From positions 1 through 64,000 of the forward strand of contig NZ_JAJNQN010000017.1 in NCBI RefSeq assembly GCF_022227845.1: DNA of 64,000 bases, written 5' to 3'. A program made the translations under genes and the position numbers. This document shows positions 56,100 through 64,000 of this stretch, one piece after another. This DNA is from Ectothiorhodospira lacustris (GTDB lineage: Bacteria > Pseudomonadota > Gammaproteobacteria > Ectothiorhodospirales > Ectothiorhodospiraceae). The number at the start of each line of letters is the position of its first letter. Positions within the stretch are counted from its first letter, which is position 1. The notes beneath the pieces are model-generated. The model did no database searches and had not been told where the DNA came from. It saw nothing but the letters and a program-made list of their open reading frames with translations.

Positions 56100-56777
56100 A
56101 TGAGTGTCATTGACGCCAATACCCTGGCCAGTTTGGGGCTGACCTCGGCCGCCGGGCAGGGCAAGGAATCCAGCCGGGATGAGCTGGGACAGGCGGATTT
56201 CTTCAAGCTGATGATCACCCAGTTGCAGAATCAGGATCCCTTCGAGCCCATGGAAAGCGGCGATTTCCTGGGTCAGATCGCCCAGTTCGGCACGGTCAAC
56301 GGGATCGGCGAGCTGCAGAAATCCTTTGAAGGCATTGCCCAGGCCATGCAGGCCAACCAGACCCTACAGGCCGCCGCTCTGGTGGATCGCGAGGTCCTGA
56401 TCCCCGTGGATCTGGCGGTGCTGGGTGACGAGGGAGGCATCCGCGGTGGAGTGGACCTGAAATCCTCCGCCAATGACTTGACGGTAAATGTCTACAACGA
56501 GGCGGGTGTGCTGGTAAGTCGCATTCCCATGGGCGGGCAGGGGAGCGGCGTGAAGTCCTTCGTCTGGGACGGCACTACCACGGAGGGCGAGCGGGCACCA
56601 CCGGGGGTGTATGAGTTTCGCGCCGAGGCTCAGCTGGATGGCCAGACCAGCCAGCCCCAGACCCTGCTCAATGCTCGGGTGGACAGCGTCCGTACCGGGC
56701 AGGCCGGCGGGGGAATCACGCTGATCGTTGAAGGCTTCGGTGAGATCGACCTGGCCACGGTCCGGCAGATCGGTTGA
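56100..56777 (+). CDS. flgD: Flagellar hook capping protein FlgD
   Basis: FlgD forms the scaffold on which hook subunits assemble. The 225 residues include the N-terminal export/assembly region (ADFFKLMITQLQNQDPFEP, with M-E-S-GDFLGQIAQF next) and the C-terminal FLN/TUD-like beta domain (VKSFVWDGTTTEGERAPPGVYEF). Normal length. Confidence 0.95.
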   Translation: MSVIDANTLASLGLTSAAGQGKESSRDELGQADFFKLMITQLQNQDPFEPMESGDFLGQIAQFGTVNGIGELQKSFEGIAQAMQANQTLQAAALVDREVLIPVDLAVLGDEGGIRGGVDLKSSANDLTVNVYNEAGVLVSRIPMGGQGSGVKSFVWDGTTTEGERAPPGVYEFRAEAQLDGQTSQPQTLLNARVDSVRTGQAGGGITLIVEGFGEIDLATVRQIG

Positions 56778-56819
56778 GACGCGTCTTTAGAAACAAGCTA
56801 ATAAACTGAGGATTACACC

Positions 56820-58571
56820 ATGCCATCATTCAACATCGGTCTGACCGGTCTGAACGCGGCTTCATCGGATCTGCAGGTGACGGGTCATAACATTGCCAAC
56901 TCCTCCACGGCGGGCTTCAAGCGCTCCCGTGCCGAGTTCGCGGACGTGTTCGCACTGTCCTACACCGGGGTCTCCAAGACGGCCACCGGGAGTGGCGTCA
57001 ACCTGGCGTCCGTGACCCAGCAGTTCACTCAGGGGGACCTGAACTTCACCGACAACAACCTGGACCTGGCCATCAACGGGCAGGGGTTCTTCATTCTGGA
57101 TCGCGGCGGCATTACCGAGTACACCCGCGCCGGGCAGTTCCAGGTGGATCGGGAAGGCTTCATGGTCAATGCCGCCGGGCAGCGCCTGATGGGGTATCCG
57201 CCCGATGGTGGGAACCTGCTGCAACCGATTCGTCTCACCACAGGGGACTCGGCGCCAAATCCCACCACGACGATTGATGCGTTGATGAATTTGAGCTCTG
57301 AAGCAGTGCCCATTGGCGGGGTTCAGCATCTGAACCTGAAAGGTGAAGTCACACCCCAGGAGTTATTGAATGTTCTGACTGTGCCTGACGGGCTTAATGA
57401 TGTTGCTGGTGTCAATATTATTTTGAATGCCGCTGGTGCGGTTGAGATAGAAAATACCTCAGGTCAGGAACTGAGGTTTGGTTCACCCGGCAATGTCGTG
57501 ATAGCCGATGGTGCCACGGCCACGTTGGACGCTTCGGTTTTTCAGCCGGGGCAGCGTTTGACGTGGACTTTTGATGGTGATCTCGGCACTGGCCGTACTG
57601 CGGAGCTACCAGCAACAGTAACGGCCAATTATCTTGAATCGAAAATCAGCAGTCTTATTCCAGGCGTCACCGCAGTGGCTGGGGCAGACGGTTCAATTGA
57701 AATCACCAACAATACCAGCAATCCCGTGACGATCAGTTTCCCCGGTGGTGAATTCAATCTTGGTTCTAATGCTGTGGATACCATCGCCGCTGCTGAAATT
57801 GATGATATGGAGCCTGGGCAATTCATTACATTGACATCGACAGGCGAGATTCAGCCTATCGACCCGCAGGACCCTGAAACATTCAATTATTCAACTTCAT
57901 TGACGGTCTATGACTCATTGGGGTCTGCCCGGACGGTTTCCCTGTTCGTGCAGCGCCAGCCTCCACCCGAGGAAAAGACCTGGGATGTGGCCGCTTACAT
58001 GGATATCGGTGGTGAGCAGGTCAAGGTAGGAGAGAGCAAGCTGGCTTTTGATAATGACGGTTCACTGGATAGGGCCGCCACCCAGCCATTGGTTCTCAGT
58101 GCAACCGGCCTGCCCAACGGTGCAGCGGATCTGGAAATCGCCGTCGACTTCGGCCAGACCACCCAGTACGGCAACAAATTCAGCACCACCGCATTGAGGC
58201 AGGACGGTTATGCCGCCGGCCAGCTGGTGAGCGTGGACGTGGACACGGACGGTACCGTGTTTGCGCGCTATTCCAACGGCGCGAACCGCTCCCTGGGGCA
58301 GGTAGGGCTGGCCAACTTCGACAACCCCCAGGGTCTGCAGCCCGTGGGCGGGACCAACTGGGTGGTGTCGTCCAGCTCCGGCGAGCCCCTGCTGGGGCGC
58401 GGTGGTGAGTCCAACTTCGGCCTGATCCAGGGCGGCGCCTATGAGGCGGCCAACGTCAACATCGCCGATCAGTTGGTGAAGCTCATCACCGCCCAGCGTA
58501 ACTTCCAGGCCAATGCCCAGGTGATCAGCACCGCCGACACCCTGACGCAGACCATCATCAATATCCGTTAA
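56820..58571 (+). CDS. flgE: Flagellar hook protein FlgE
   Basis: A 583-residue hook subunit, longer than the ~400 of E. coli. The conserved N terminus (FNIGLTGLNAASSDLQVTGH, NIANSSTAGFKRSRAEF) and C terminus (VNIADQLVKLITAQRNFQAN, AQVISTADTLTQTIINIR) flank a central region (about residues 150-380, 57265-57960) with visibly lower GC. That insert encodes the surface-exposed hook domains and may have been acquired or may vary between strains. Confidence 0.95.
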   Translation: MPSFNIGLTGLNAASSDLQVTGHNIANSSTAGFKRSRAEFADVFALSYTGVSKTATGSGVNLASVTQQFTQGDLNFTDNNLDLAINGQGFFILDRGGITEYTRAGQFQVDREGFMVNAAGQRLMGYPPDGGNLLQPIRLTTGDSAPNPTTTIDALMNLSSEAVPIGGVQHLNLKGEVTPQELLNVLTVPDGLNDVAGVNIILNAAGAVEIENTSGQELRFGSPGNVVIADGATATLDASVFQPGQRLTWTFDGDLGTGRTAELPATVTANYLESKISSLIPGVTAVAGADGSIEITNNTSNPVTISFPGGEFNLGSNAVDTIAAAEIDDMEPGQFITLTSTGEIQPIDPQDPETFNYSTSLTVYDSLGSARTVSLFVQRQPPPEEKTWDVAAYMDIGGEQVKVGESKLAFDNDGSLDRAATQPLVLSATGLPNGAADLEIAVDFGQTTQYGNKFSTTALRQDGYAAGQLVSVDVDTDGTVFARYSNGANRSLGQVGLANFDNPQGLQPVGGTNWVVSSSSGEPLLGRGGESNFGLIQGGAYEAANVNIADQLVKLITAQRNFQANAQVISTADTLTQTIINIR

Positions 58572-58586
58572 CGGAGGTAGCGACTG

Positions 58587-59327
58587 ATGGACCGCATGCT
58601 TTACATCGCCATGACCGGCGCCCGGGAGGCCGCGCACTCCCAGCAGGTCAACACCCATAACCTGGCCAATGCCAACACCACCGGGTTTCGCAAGAGCCTG
58701 GAGGTGTTCACCAACCACCCCTTGCGGGGGCCGGTGTTCGACAGCCGGGACTATGCCCAGCTTCAGGCCGTGGAAGCGGATTTCACCCATGGTCCGCAGA
58801 TTGCCACCGGCCGGGATCTGGACGTGGCGGTGCAGGGGGACGGCTGGATTGCGGTCCAGGCCATGGACGGTACCGAGGCCTACACCCGGGCGGGCAATTT
58901 CAAGGTGAACAACGTGGGCCTGCTCACCACCGGTGATGACCTGCCGGTACTGGGCGAAGACGGCCCTATCGCCATCCCGCCCTTCGAGACCATTCTCGTG
59001 GGTGGTGACGGCACCATCAGCATCCGCCCCATTGGCCAGGAGGCCAATGTCCTGGCCGAGGTGGGACGGGTGAAACTGGTGAATCCGGCTCTGCAGGATC
59101 TGGCACGGGGCGAGGATGGCCTGTTCCGCCGCGGCGATGGCCAGGTGGAAGAGGCTGACGCCGCCGTTTCCCTGACCTCCGGGGTGCTGGAAGGCAGCAA
59201 CGTCAACACCGTGCACGCCATGGTCAACATGATCGAACTGGCACGGAACTACGAGACCCACGTAAAGCTTATGAAGACCGCCGAAGACCTGGATCGCAGC
59301 AGCGCACAGCTGTTGCGCATGTCCTGA
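58587..59327 (+). CDS. flgF: Flagellar basal body rod protein FlgF
   Basis: A 246-residue proximal rod protein. N terminus MDRMLYIAMTGAREAAHSQQ and NLANANTTGFRKSLEVF; C terminus VNTVHAMVNMIELARNYETH. It is 15 bases after flgE with GGAGG ahead. Confidence 0.95.
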   Translation: MDRMLYIAMTGAREAAHSQQVNTHNLANANTTGFRKSLEVFTNHPLRGPVFDSRDYAQLQAVEADFTHGPQIATGRDLDVAVQGDGWIAVQAMDGTEAYTRAGNFKVNNVGLLTTGDDLPVLGEDGPIAIPPFETILVGGDGTISIRPIGQEANVLAEVGRVKLVNPALQDLARGEDGLFRRGDGQVEEADAAVSLTSGVLEGSNVNTVHAMVNMIELARNYETHVKLMKTAEDLDRSSAQLLRMS

Positions 59328-59360
59328 TCGGCCGGCCATGCCTAGCAGGAGGACAAGATC

Positions 59361-60149
59361 ATGAATCAAGCACTCTGGATCGCCAAGACCGGGCTGGATG
59401 CCCAGCAGACCCGCATGTCGGTGGTCTCCAACAACCTGGCCAACGTGAACACCACGGGCTTCAAGAAAGGGCGCGCCTCGTTCGAGGATCTGATCTATCA
59501 GACCGTGCGTCAACCAGGTGCCCAGTCGGCACAGAACAATCAGCTGCCCACCGGACTGATGACCGGGGTGGGGGTGCGCACCGTGGCCACGGACAAGATC
59601 TTCACCCAGGGGAACCACATCCAGACCGACAATGCCCTGGACATCTCCGTTCAGGGGCGGGGGTTCTTCGAGATCCTGACCCCCGAGGGCAACATCGCCT
59701 ACACCCGGGACGGCAGCTTCCAGCTCAGCGCCGATGGTCAGATGGTCATGTCCAACGGCTTTGAGCTGCAGCCGGGGATCTTCATTCCGGAAGGGGCCAC
59801 CAGCGTCAGCGTCAGTCAGGACGGCATCGTCAGCGTCACCTTGGCAGGCCAGGAAAATGCCCCGGTGGAAGTGGGCAATATCCAACTGGCCGACTTCATC
59901 AATCCCGCCGGTTTGCAGCCCATCGGCCAGAACCTGTTTATCGAGACCGCCGCCAGCGGCGCGCCCCAGCAGGGCAATCCCGGTCAGGACGGCCTGGGCC
60001 GCCTGATGCAGGGTTCCCTGGAGAGTTCCAACGTGAACATCGCCGAGGAACTGGTGAACATGATCGAGACTCAGCGGGCCTACGAGATCAATTCCAAGGC
60101 CATTTCCACCTCCGACCAGATGATGCAGTACATCAACAACAACCTGTAA
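59361..60149 (+). CDS. flgG: Flagellar distal rod protein FlgG
   Basis: A 262-residue distal rod subunit. MNQALWIAKTGLDAQQTRMS, NNLANVNTTGFKKGRASFED and NVNIAEELVNMIETQRAYEI are family hallmarks. Length is standard, and the AGGAGG site is strong. Confidence 0.97.
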   Translation: MNQALWIAKTGLDAQQTRMSVVSNNLANVNTTGFKKGRASFEDLIYQTVRQPGAQSAQNNQLPTGLMTGVGVRTVATDKIFTQGNHIQTDNALDISVQGRGFFEILTPEGNIAYTRDGSFQLSADGQMVMSNGFELQPGIFIPEGATSVSVSQDGIVSVTLAGQENAPVEVGNIQLADFINPAGLQPIGQNLFIETAASGAPQQGNPGQDGLGRLMQGSLESSNVNIAEELVNMIETQRAYEINSKAISTSDQMMQYINNNL

Positions 60150-60183
60150 TCCCGGCCCGATTCATGACCGAAGGTAGCCCATC

Positions 60184-60906
60184 ATGAACACCCGAAATCC
60201 GAACACGGCAACACGGACGCCGCTTGCCCTCGCGGGCCTGCCCCTAGCATGTCTGTTGGTGATCATGAGCGGCTGCGCCACGGTGAAGCCGGTAGAGCGG
60301 GGCGACAACCCGAACTTCGTCGCCGTCATGCCCCCCATGCCCGTGCCGCCGGAACACAATAACGGCGCCATCTACCAGCCCACGGCGGTGCAAGGCCTGT
60401 TTGCCGACTACAAAGCGCGCCAAGTGGGGGATGTGCTGACGGTGTTGTTGGCGGAGCGAACCCAGGCCACCAAGTCGGCCACCACCTCCACCAGCAAGGA
60501 ATCCAATGTGAACATGGCCAACCCCACCATCCTGGGGCGGCCGGTCACGCATAACGGGCGTCCTCTGCTCAATACCGAGATCAGCGGCAGCCGGGATTTC
60601 GACGGTCAGGGCAATGCCTCTCAGAGTAACCGGCTGGATGGCTCCATCACCGTGATGGTGGCCGAGGTACTGCCCAACGGCAATCTGGTGGTGCAGGGGG
60701 AAAAGTGGCTGAAGATCAACCAGGGCGAGGAATACATCCGGCTACGGGGCATTGTCCGTCCCGTGGACATCCGTGCCGACAACACCATCCTGTCCACCCA
60801 GGTGGCCTCTGCCCAGGTGGCTTACGGAGGACGGGGTGCCCTGGCCGACAGCAACAGTCAGGGCTGGTTGACCCGATTCTTCAACAGCCCCGTGTGGCCT
60901 TTCTAG
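60184..60906 (+). CDS. flgH: Flagellar L-ring lipoprotein FlgH
   Basis: FlgH forms the outer-membrane L ring. The 240-residue precursor has a lipoprotein signal ending MSGC (about residues 28-31). The mature part has YKARQVGDVLTVLLAERTQA and VLPNGNLVVQGEKWLKINQG, typical of FlgH. Confidence 0.96.
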   Translation: MNTRNPNTATRTPLALAGLPLACLLVIMSGCATVKPVERGDNPNFVAVMPPMPVPPEHNNGAIYQPTAVQGLFADYKARQVGDVLTVLLAERTQATKSATTSTSKESNVNMANPTILGRPVTHNGRPLLNTEISGSRDFDGQGNASQSNRLDGSITVMVAEVLPNGNLVVQGEKWLKINQGEEYIRLRGIVRPVDIRADNTILSTQVASAQVAYGGRGALADSNSQGWLTRFFNSPVWPF

Positions 60907-60919
60907 GAGTTAGCGCGCC

Positions 60920-62047
60920 ATGCACAACATACGCACAGTTCTGATCGTCTGGGCCGTGACGCTCCTGGTGCTGTCCCTGCTCATCCCCCACGGCGCCGGC
61001 GCGGCGGAACGTGTCAAGGACATGGCCTCGGTGGCCGGTGTCAGAAGCAATCAGCTGGTGGGCTATGGCCTTGTCGTAGGTCTGGACGGCACCGGTGATC
61101 AGACCACCCAGGCACCGTTCACGGTGCAAAGCCTCAAGAACATGCTGGGCCAGTTGGGCGTCACCGTGCCGCCCAACGTCAACCCTCAGCTGCGCAACGT
61201 GGCGGCGGTGATGATCCATGCCGATCTGCCGCCCTTTGCCAAGCAGGGCCAGACCATTGATATCACCGTATCTTCCATCGGCAACGCCGGCAGTCTGCGG
61301 GGCGGCACCCTGCTCATGACCCCCCTCAAGGGGGCGGACGGCCAGACCTACGCCATTGCTCAGGGCAACCTGATCGTGGGCGGCTTCGGTGTGGCGGGCG
61401 CCGATGGTTCCCGGGTCAGCGTGAACGTGCCCAGCGTGGGCCGCATCCCCAACGGGGCCACGGTGGAACGTGAAGTGCCCTCGGCCTTCGCCCAGGGGGA
61501 TCACGTCACCCTGAATCTGCACCGCCATGACTTCACCACCGCCAATCGCCTGAGTGATGCCATCAACGATGTCATGGGGCCGGGCACTGCCCGTCCGCTG
61601 GATGGTTCCTCGGTGCGGGTCAGTGCCCCCCGGGACCCGGGTCAGCGGGTGTCCTTCATCTCGGTGCTGGAAAACCTGCGGGTCCAGCCCGGCGAGCCGC
61701 CGGCCAAAGTGATCGTCAATTCCCGCACCGGTACGGTGGTGATCGGCAGCAATGTACGGGTGATGCCGGCGGCAGTGTCCCACGGCAGCATGACGGTGAC
61801 CATCACCGAACGTGCCCAGGTCACCCAGCCCGCGCCCTTCGGGCAGGGTGAGACGGTGGTGACGCCGCAGACGGACATTGAGGTGACGGAAGAAGACAGC
61901 CGCATGTTCCTGTTCAACCCCGGCGTGACCCTGGACGAGATCGTCCGTGCCGTGAACCAGGTAGGCGCCGCCCCCGGTGATCTGGTGTCCATCCTGGAAG
62001 CCCTGCGTGAAGCCGGTGCCTTGCGGGCCGAGCTGATCGTCATCTGA
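60920..62047 (+). CDS. flgI: Flagellar P-ring protein FlgI
   Basis: A 375-residue periplasmic P-ring subunit with a cleavable signal peptide ([20 protein letters not shown], cut after AAA-like GAGAA). [37 protein letters not shown] and the C-terminal [20 protein letters not shown] are family motifs. FlgA (52201) is its chaperone. Confidence 0.97.
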   Translation: MHNIRTVLIVWAVTLLVLSLLIPHGAGAAERVKDMASVAGVRSNQLVGYGLVVGLDGTGDQTTQAPFTVQSLKNMLGQLGVTVPPNVNPQLRNVAAVMIHADLPPFAKQGQTIDITVSSIGNAGSLRGGTLLMTPLKGADGQTYAIAQGNLIVGGFGVAGADGSRVSVNVPSVGRIPNGATVEREVPSAFAQGDHVTLNLHRHDFTTANRLSDAINDVMGPGTARPLDGSSVRVSAPRDPGQRVSFISVLENLRVQPGEPPAKVIVNSRTGTVVIGSNVRVMPAAVSHGSMTVTITERAQVTQPAPFGQGETVVTPQTDIEVTEEDSRMFLFNPGVTLDEIVRAVNQVGAAPGDLVSILEALREAGALRAELIVI

Positions 62048-62071
62048 TGCGCGAGTGAGAAGAGAAAGGAC

Positions 62072-63085
62072 ATGACCAGCCACATCGCCGACAGTTACCA
62101 CTACACCGACATGCACGGTCTGGCGGAACTGCGTGCCCGTACCCAGTCCGGGTCCGTGGAGGCGTCGGACGAGGTGGCGCGTCAGTTCGAGGCCCTGTTC
62201 ATCCAGCAGATGCTCAAGAGCATGCGGGCCGCCATGCCCACGGATGGGGGACTCACCGGCGAGCACACCCGCTTCTTCCAGGGCATGTTCGATCAGCAGA
62301 TCGCCCTGGATATGGCCCGGGGTAACGGCATCGGTCTGCGGGAGCAGGTGATGCGTGAACTGACGGGTATCGCCGCCGATGCAGTGTCTGCGTCGCCGGG
62401 GGAACTGAACATGCCCACCCACCGCATCCCGGTGGTGCGGTCGGCAATTGAAGCGGCTGCGATGACGGGGGCCTCGAAGGCGCCCGAGACAGCGGCAATG
62501 AAGGACTCCGCGAGGGCCGCCCAGGTGACGAGGGCCACTCGGGCGGATGACGGCATGGTGGCCGACGGTCCCTGGTCGCCGGGTTCTCCGCAAGAATTCA
62601 TCCGGGATCTCTGGCCCCACGCCCAGCGCGCCGCCAAGGCCCTGGGGGTGGCCCCCGAGGTGCTGGTGGCCCAGTCCGCCTTGGAGACCGGCTGGGGACG
62701 TCACGTCATCAAGCATGGTGACGGTCGCAGCAGTCACAACCTGTTCGGCATCAAGGCCGACCGGCGCTGGGAGGGAGCCCGGGCTCACGTGCAGACCCTG
62801 GAGTACGTGAATGAGGTGCCTGAGCTGCAGCGGGCGGCCTTCCGCTCCTATGGCGGCCTGGCCGAAAGCTTTGCCGACTATGTGAATTTCCTGCAGACCA
62901 ATCCCCGCTATCGCCAGGCACTGGAAGTGGCGGGGGATGCCGAGGCCTATGTACGGGGCCTGCAGTCGGCCGGTTACGCCACGGACCCGGCCTATGCCGA
63001 CAAGATTCTCAATATCCTGGAACGCGGCACCTTGAGTGACACCCTGGCGGCACTCAAGTCCGGCATCTTGCCGCCGACAACCTGA
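62072..63085 (+). CDS. flgJ: Flagellum-specific peptidoglycan hydrolase FlgJ
   Basis: The 337-residue protein has an N-terminal rod-cap domain (VARQFEALFIQQMLKSMRAA) and a C-terminal glucosaminidase domain (PQEFIRDLWPHAQRAAKALG, LVAQSALETGWGRHV with the catalytic Glu, HNLFGIKADRRW). These open a path through the cell wall for the rod. A linker rich in A, T and M joins them. This two-domain form is the usual one in gammaproteobacteria. Confidence 0.95.
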   Translation: MTSHIADSYHYTDMHGLAELRARTQSGSVEASDEVARQFEALFIQQMLKSMRAAMPTDGGLTGEHTRFFQGMFDQQIALDMARGNGIGLREQVMRELTGIAADAVSASPGELNMPTHRIPVVRSAIEAAAMTGASKAPETAAMKDSARAAQVTRATRADDGMVADGPWSPGSPQEFIRDLWPHAQRAAKALGVAPEVLVAQSALETGWGRHVIKHGDGRSSHNLFGIKADRRWEGARAHVQTLEYVNEVPELQRAAFRSYGGLAESFADYVNFLQTNPRYRQALEVAGDAEAYVRGLQSAGYATDPAYADKILNILERGTLSDTLAALKSGILPPTT

Positions 63086-63099
63086 CGGAGGGAAGCACC

Positions 63100-63156
63100 A
63101 TGTCCAAGTATTTCATCGAGTATCAGGCGGAACGGTTCGCCGGGAGGTTGTCATGA
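63100..63156 (+). CDS. Possible 18-residue leader peptide upstream of flgK
   Basis: ATG 63100 is preceded by GGAGGGAA. The frame MSKYFIEYQAERFAGRLS ends in a TGA that overlaps the flgK ATG (ATGA at 63153-63156). It begins 14 bases after flgJ stops. The flgK ribosome site GGGAGG lies within it. It may be a coupled leader or a relic; no known peptide is recognised. Confidence 0.35.
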   Translation: MSKYFIEYQAERFAGRLS

Positions 63157-64000
63157 GCGGCGGACTGTTCAACATTGCGGTTTCAGGGCTCAATACTGCC
63201 CAACGGGCGCTGGACACCACGGGGCATAATATTGCCAACATCAACACGGAAGGTTACAGCCGTCAGCGTGCGGAGGTGGCCACCCGGCCGGCACAGTTCT
63301 CTGGAGCCGGATACATCGGCACGGGCGTACAAGGGACCACCATCCGCCGTATGTATGACGAATTCATCCAGACCCAGCTGCGCAACACCACCTCCACCAG
63401 TCGCTATTACGACACGCTCCATGAGTCCCTGAGCCGGGTGGATAACCTGGTGGCCGACCCCTCCGCGGGCCTGGCCCCCGCCCTGCAGGGCTTCTTTTCC
63501 GCGGTGCAGGGCGTGGCGAACGATCCCACCTCCAGCGCCAATCGCACGGTGCTGCTGTCCGAGGCGGAATCACTGGTGGATCGGTTTAATTTTCTGCACC
63601 AGCGATTCCAGGACCAGCAGTCCATTGTGGATGGCCAGATCGGTGATTCGGTGCAGGAAATCAACAGCATCACCGATGCTCTTGCCCGTCTGAATGCCCA
63701 GATCGTCAGTGCCCAGGGCCGGGGCCAACCGCCCAATGATCTTCTGGACAAGCGGGATCAGCTGATCCTGGAACTGTCCGGCTACGTGGAAGTGGCCACG
63801 GTCGAACAGGATGACGGGGCGATGAACGTCTTCATCGGCCGCGGGCAGGGCGTGGTTCTGGGCGACCGGGCGACGCCGCTGAACGCGGTATCCTCCACGC
63901 CGGGCATGCCCCTGGAGATTCGCTTGGGCACGGGAGACAAGACCGTCGATATCACCCGCCAGATGACGGGTGGACAGCTGGGGGGGCTGCTGGAAATCCG
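63153..64000 (+). CDS. flgK: Flagellar hook-filament junction protein FlgK (partial)
   Basis: FlgK is hook-associated protein 1, joining hook and filament. The frame is open to the window end, giving 282 residues. The N terminus SGGLFNIAVSGLNTAQRALD and GHNIANINTEGYSRQRAEV, then LQGFFSAVQGVANDPTSSAN, are clear FlgK signatures. The C-terminal helix lies beyond the window. Export needs FlgN (51300). Confidence 0.95.
   Translation, partial: MSGGLFNIAVSGLNTAQRALDTTGHNIANINTEGYSRQRAEVATRPAQFSGAGYIGTGVQGTTIRRMYDEFIQTQLRNTTSTSRYYDTLHESLSRVDNLVADPSAGLAPALQGFFSAVQGVANDPTSSANRTVLLSEAESLVDRFNFLHQRFQDQQSIVDGQIGDSVQEINSITDALARLNAQIVSAQGRGQPPNDLLDKRDQLILELSGYVEVATVEQDDGAMNVFIGRGQGVVLGDRATPLNAVSSTPGMPLEIRLGTGDKTVDITRQMTGGQLGGLLEI

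Noticed and set aside
58062-59885. 607-codon open frame antisense to flgE, flgF and flgG
   Set aside because: It spans three well-supported flagellar genes and lacks any family motif. The same holds for 60881-62788 and 14936-16309.

Overview
The window reads as chromosomal DNA of a phototrophic purple gammaproteobacterium, most likely of the Ectothiorhodospiraceae/Chromatiaceae type (this placement is inference). The grounds are high GC, gammaproteobacterial gene orders (nrdR-ribD-ribE-ribB-ribH-nusB-thiL-pgpA; flgAMN/cheVR/flgB-K), a one-piece tmRNA with tag ANDDNYALAA, and bacteriochlorophyll/antenna genes (bchL, a PucC-family carrier and two light-harvesting operons). Nearly all of the sequence is coding.

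Layout. 1-0.65 kb: the 3' end of a DJ-1/PfpI gene and a decayed TnpB (IS605/IS1341-type) remnant. 0.65-4.2 kb: tmRNA, then glcE-glcF and a PrpA-like phosphatase on the minus strand. 4.3-9.4 kb: a DEDD exonuclease-like gene, then a TRAP-TAXI transporter (binding protein, fused permease) coupled to an outer-membrane barrel gene. 9.5-17.7 kb: glyA, nrdR, riboflavin genes, nusB, thiL, pgpA and a retropepsin-like protease, all on the plus strand. 17.8-22.2 kb: RND efflux permease and adaptor (minus). 22.3-35.1 kb: vitamin B12 block, with btuFCD on minus and, from a cobalamin riboswitch, btuB followed by eight cobalamin biosynthesis genes on plus. 35.2-37.2 kb: gltX, tRNA-Ala(GGC), a small membrane protein, tRNA-Glu(UUC). 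37.3-45.8 kb: a PAS/GAF/GGDEF protein, rnk, gdhA, a PEP-synthase-like protein with an unusual N-terminal domain, and a zinc-ribbon membrane protein. 45.9-50.2 kb: bchL, pucC and two antenna operons. 50.4-64 kb: flagellar and chemotaxis genes, ending inside flgK.

The most interesting stretch is 48.3-50.3 kb. Operon 1 is beta-alpha and operon 2 is alpha-beta. Both start from near-identical promoters in which a -35/-10 pair (16-bp spacer) overlaps a TGACA-N8-TGTCA palindrome and a TGT-N12-ACA box, the form bound by CrtJ/PpsR repressors. Just upstream of the second alpha gene lies a previously hidden relic of a beta gene, with a frameshift and with its bacteriochlorophyll-ligand His codon turned to Asn. 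It suggests operon 2 was once beta-alpha-beta. A ~105-nt two-part hairpin lies between the operons.

Flagellar regulation is visible directly. A sigma54-type promoter precedes flgB, another precedes flgA, and sigma28-type promoters precede flgM and cheV. The flgA and cheV promoters sit back to back. The region also groups glutamate supply (gdhA), glutamyl-tRNA (gltX, tRNA-Glu) and tetrapyrrole end products (B12, bacteriochlorophyll), though whether that grouping means anything is speculation.
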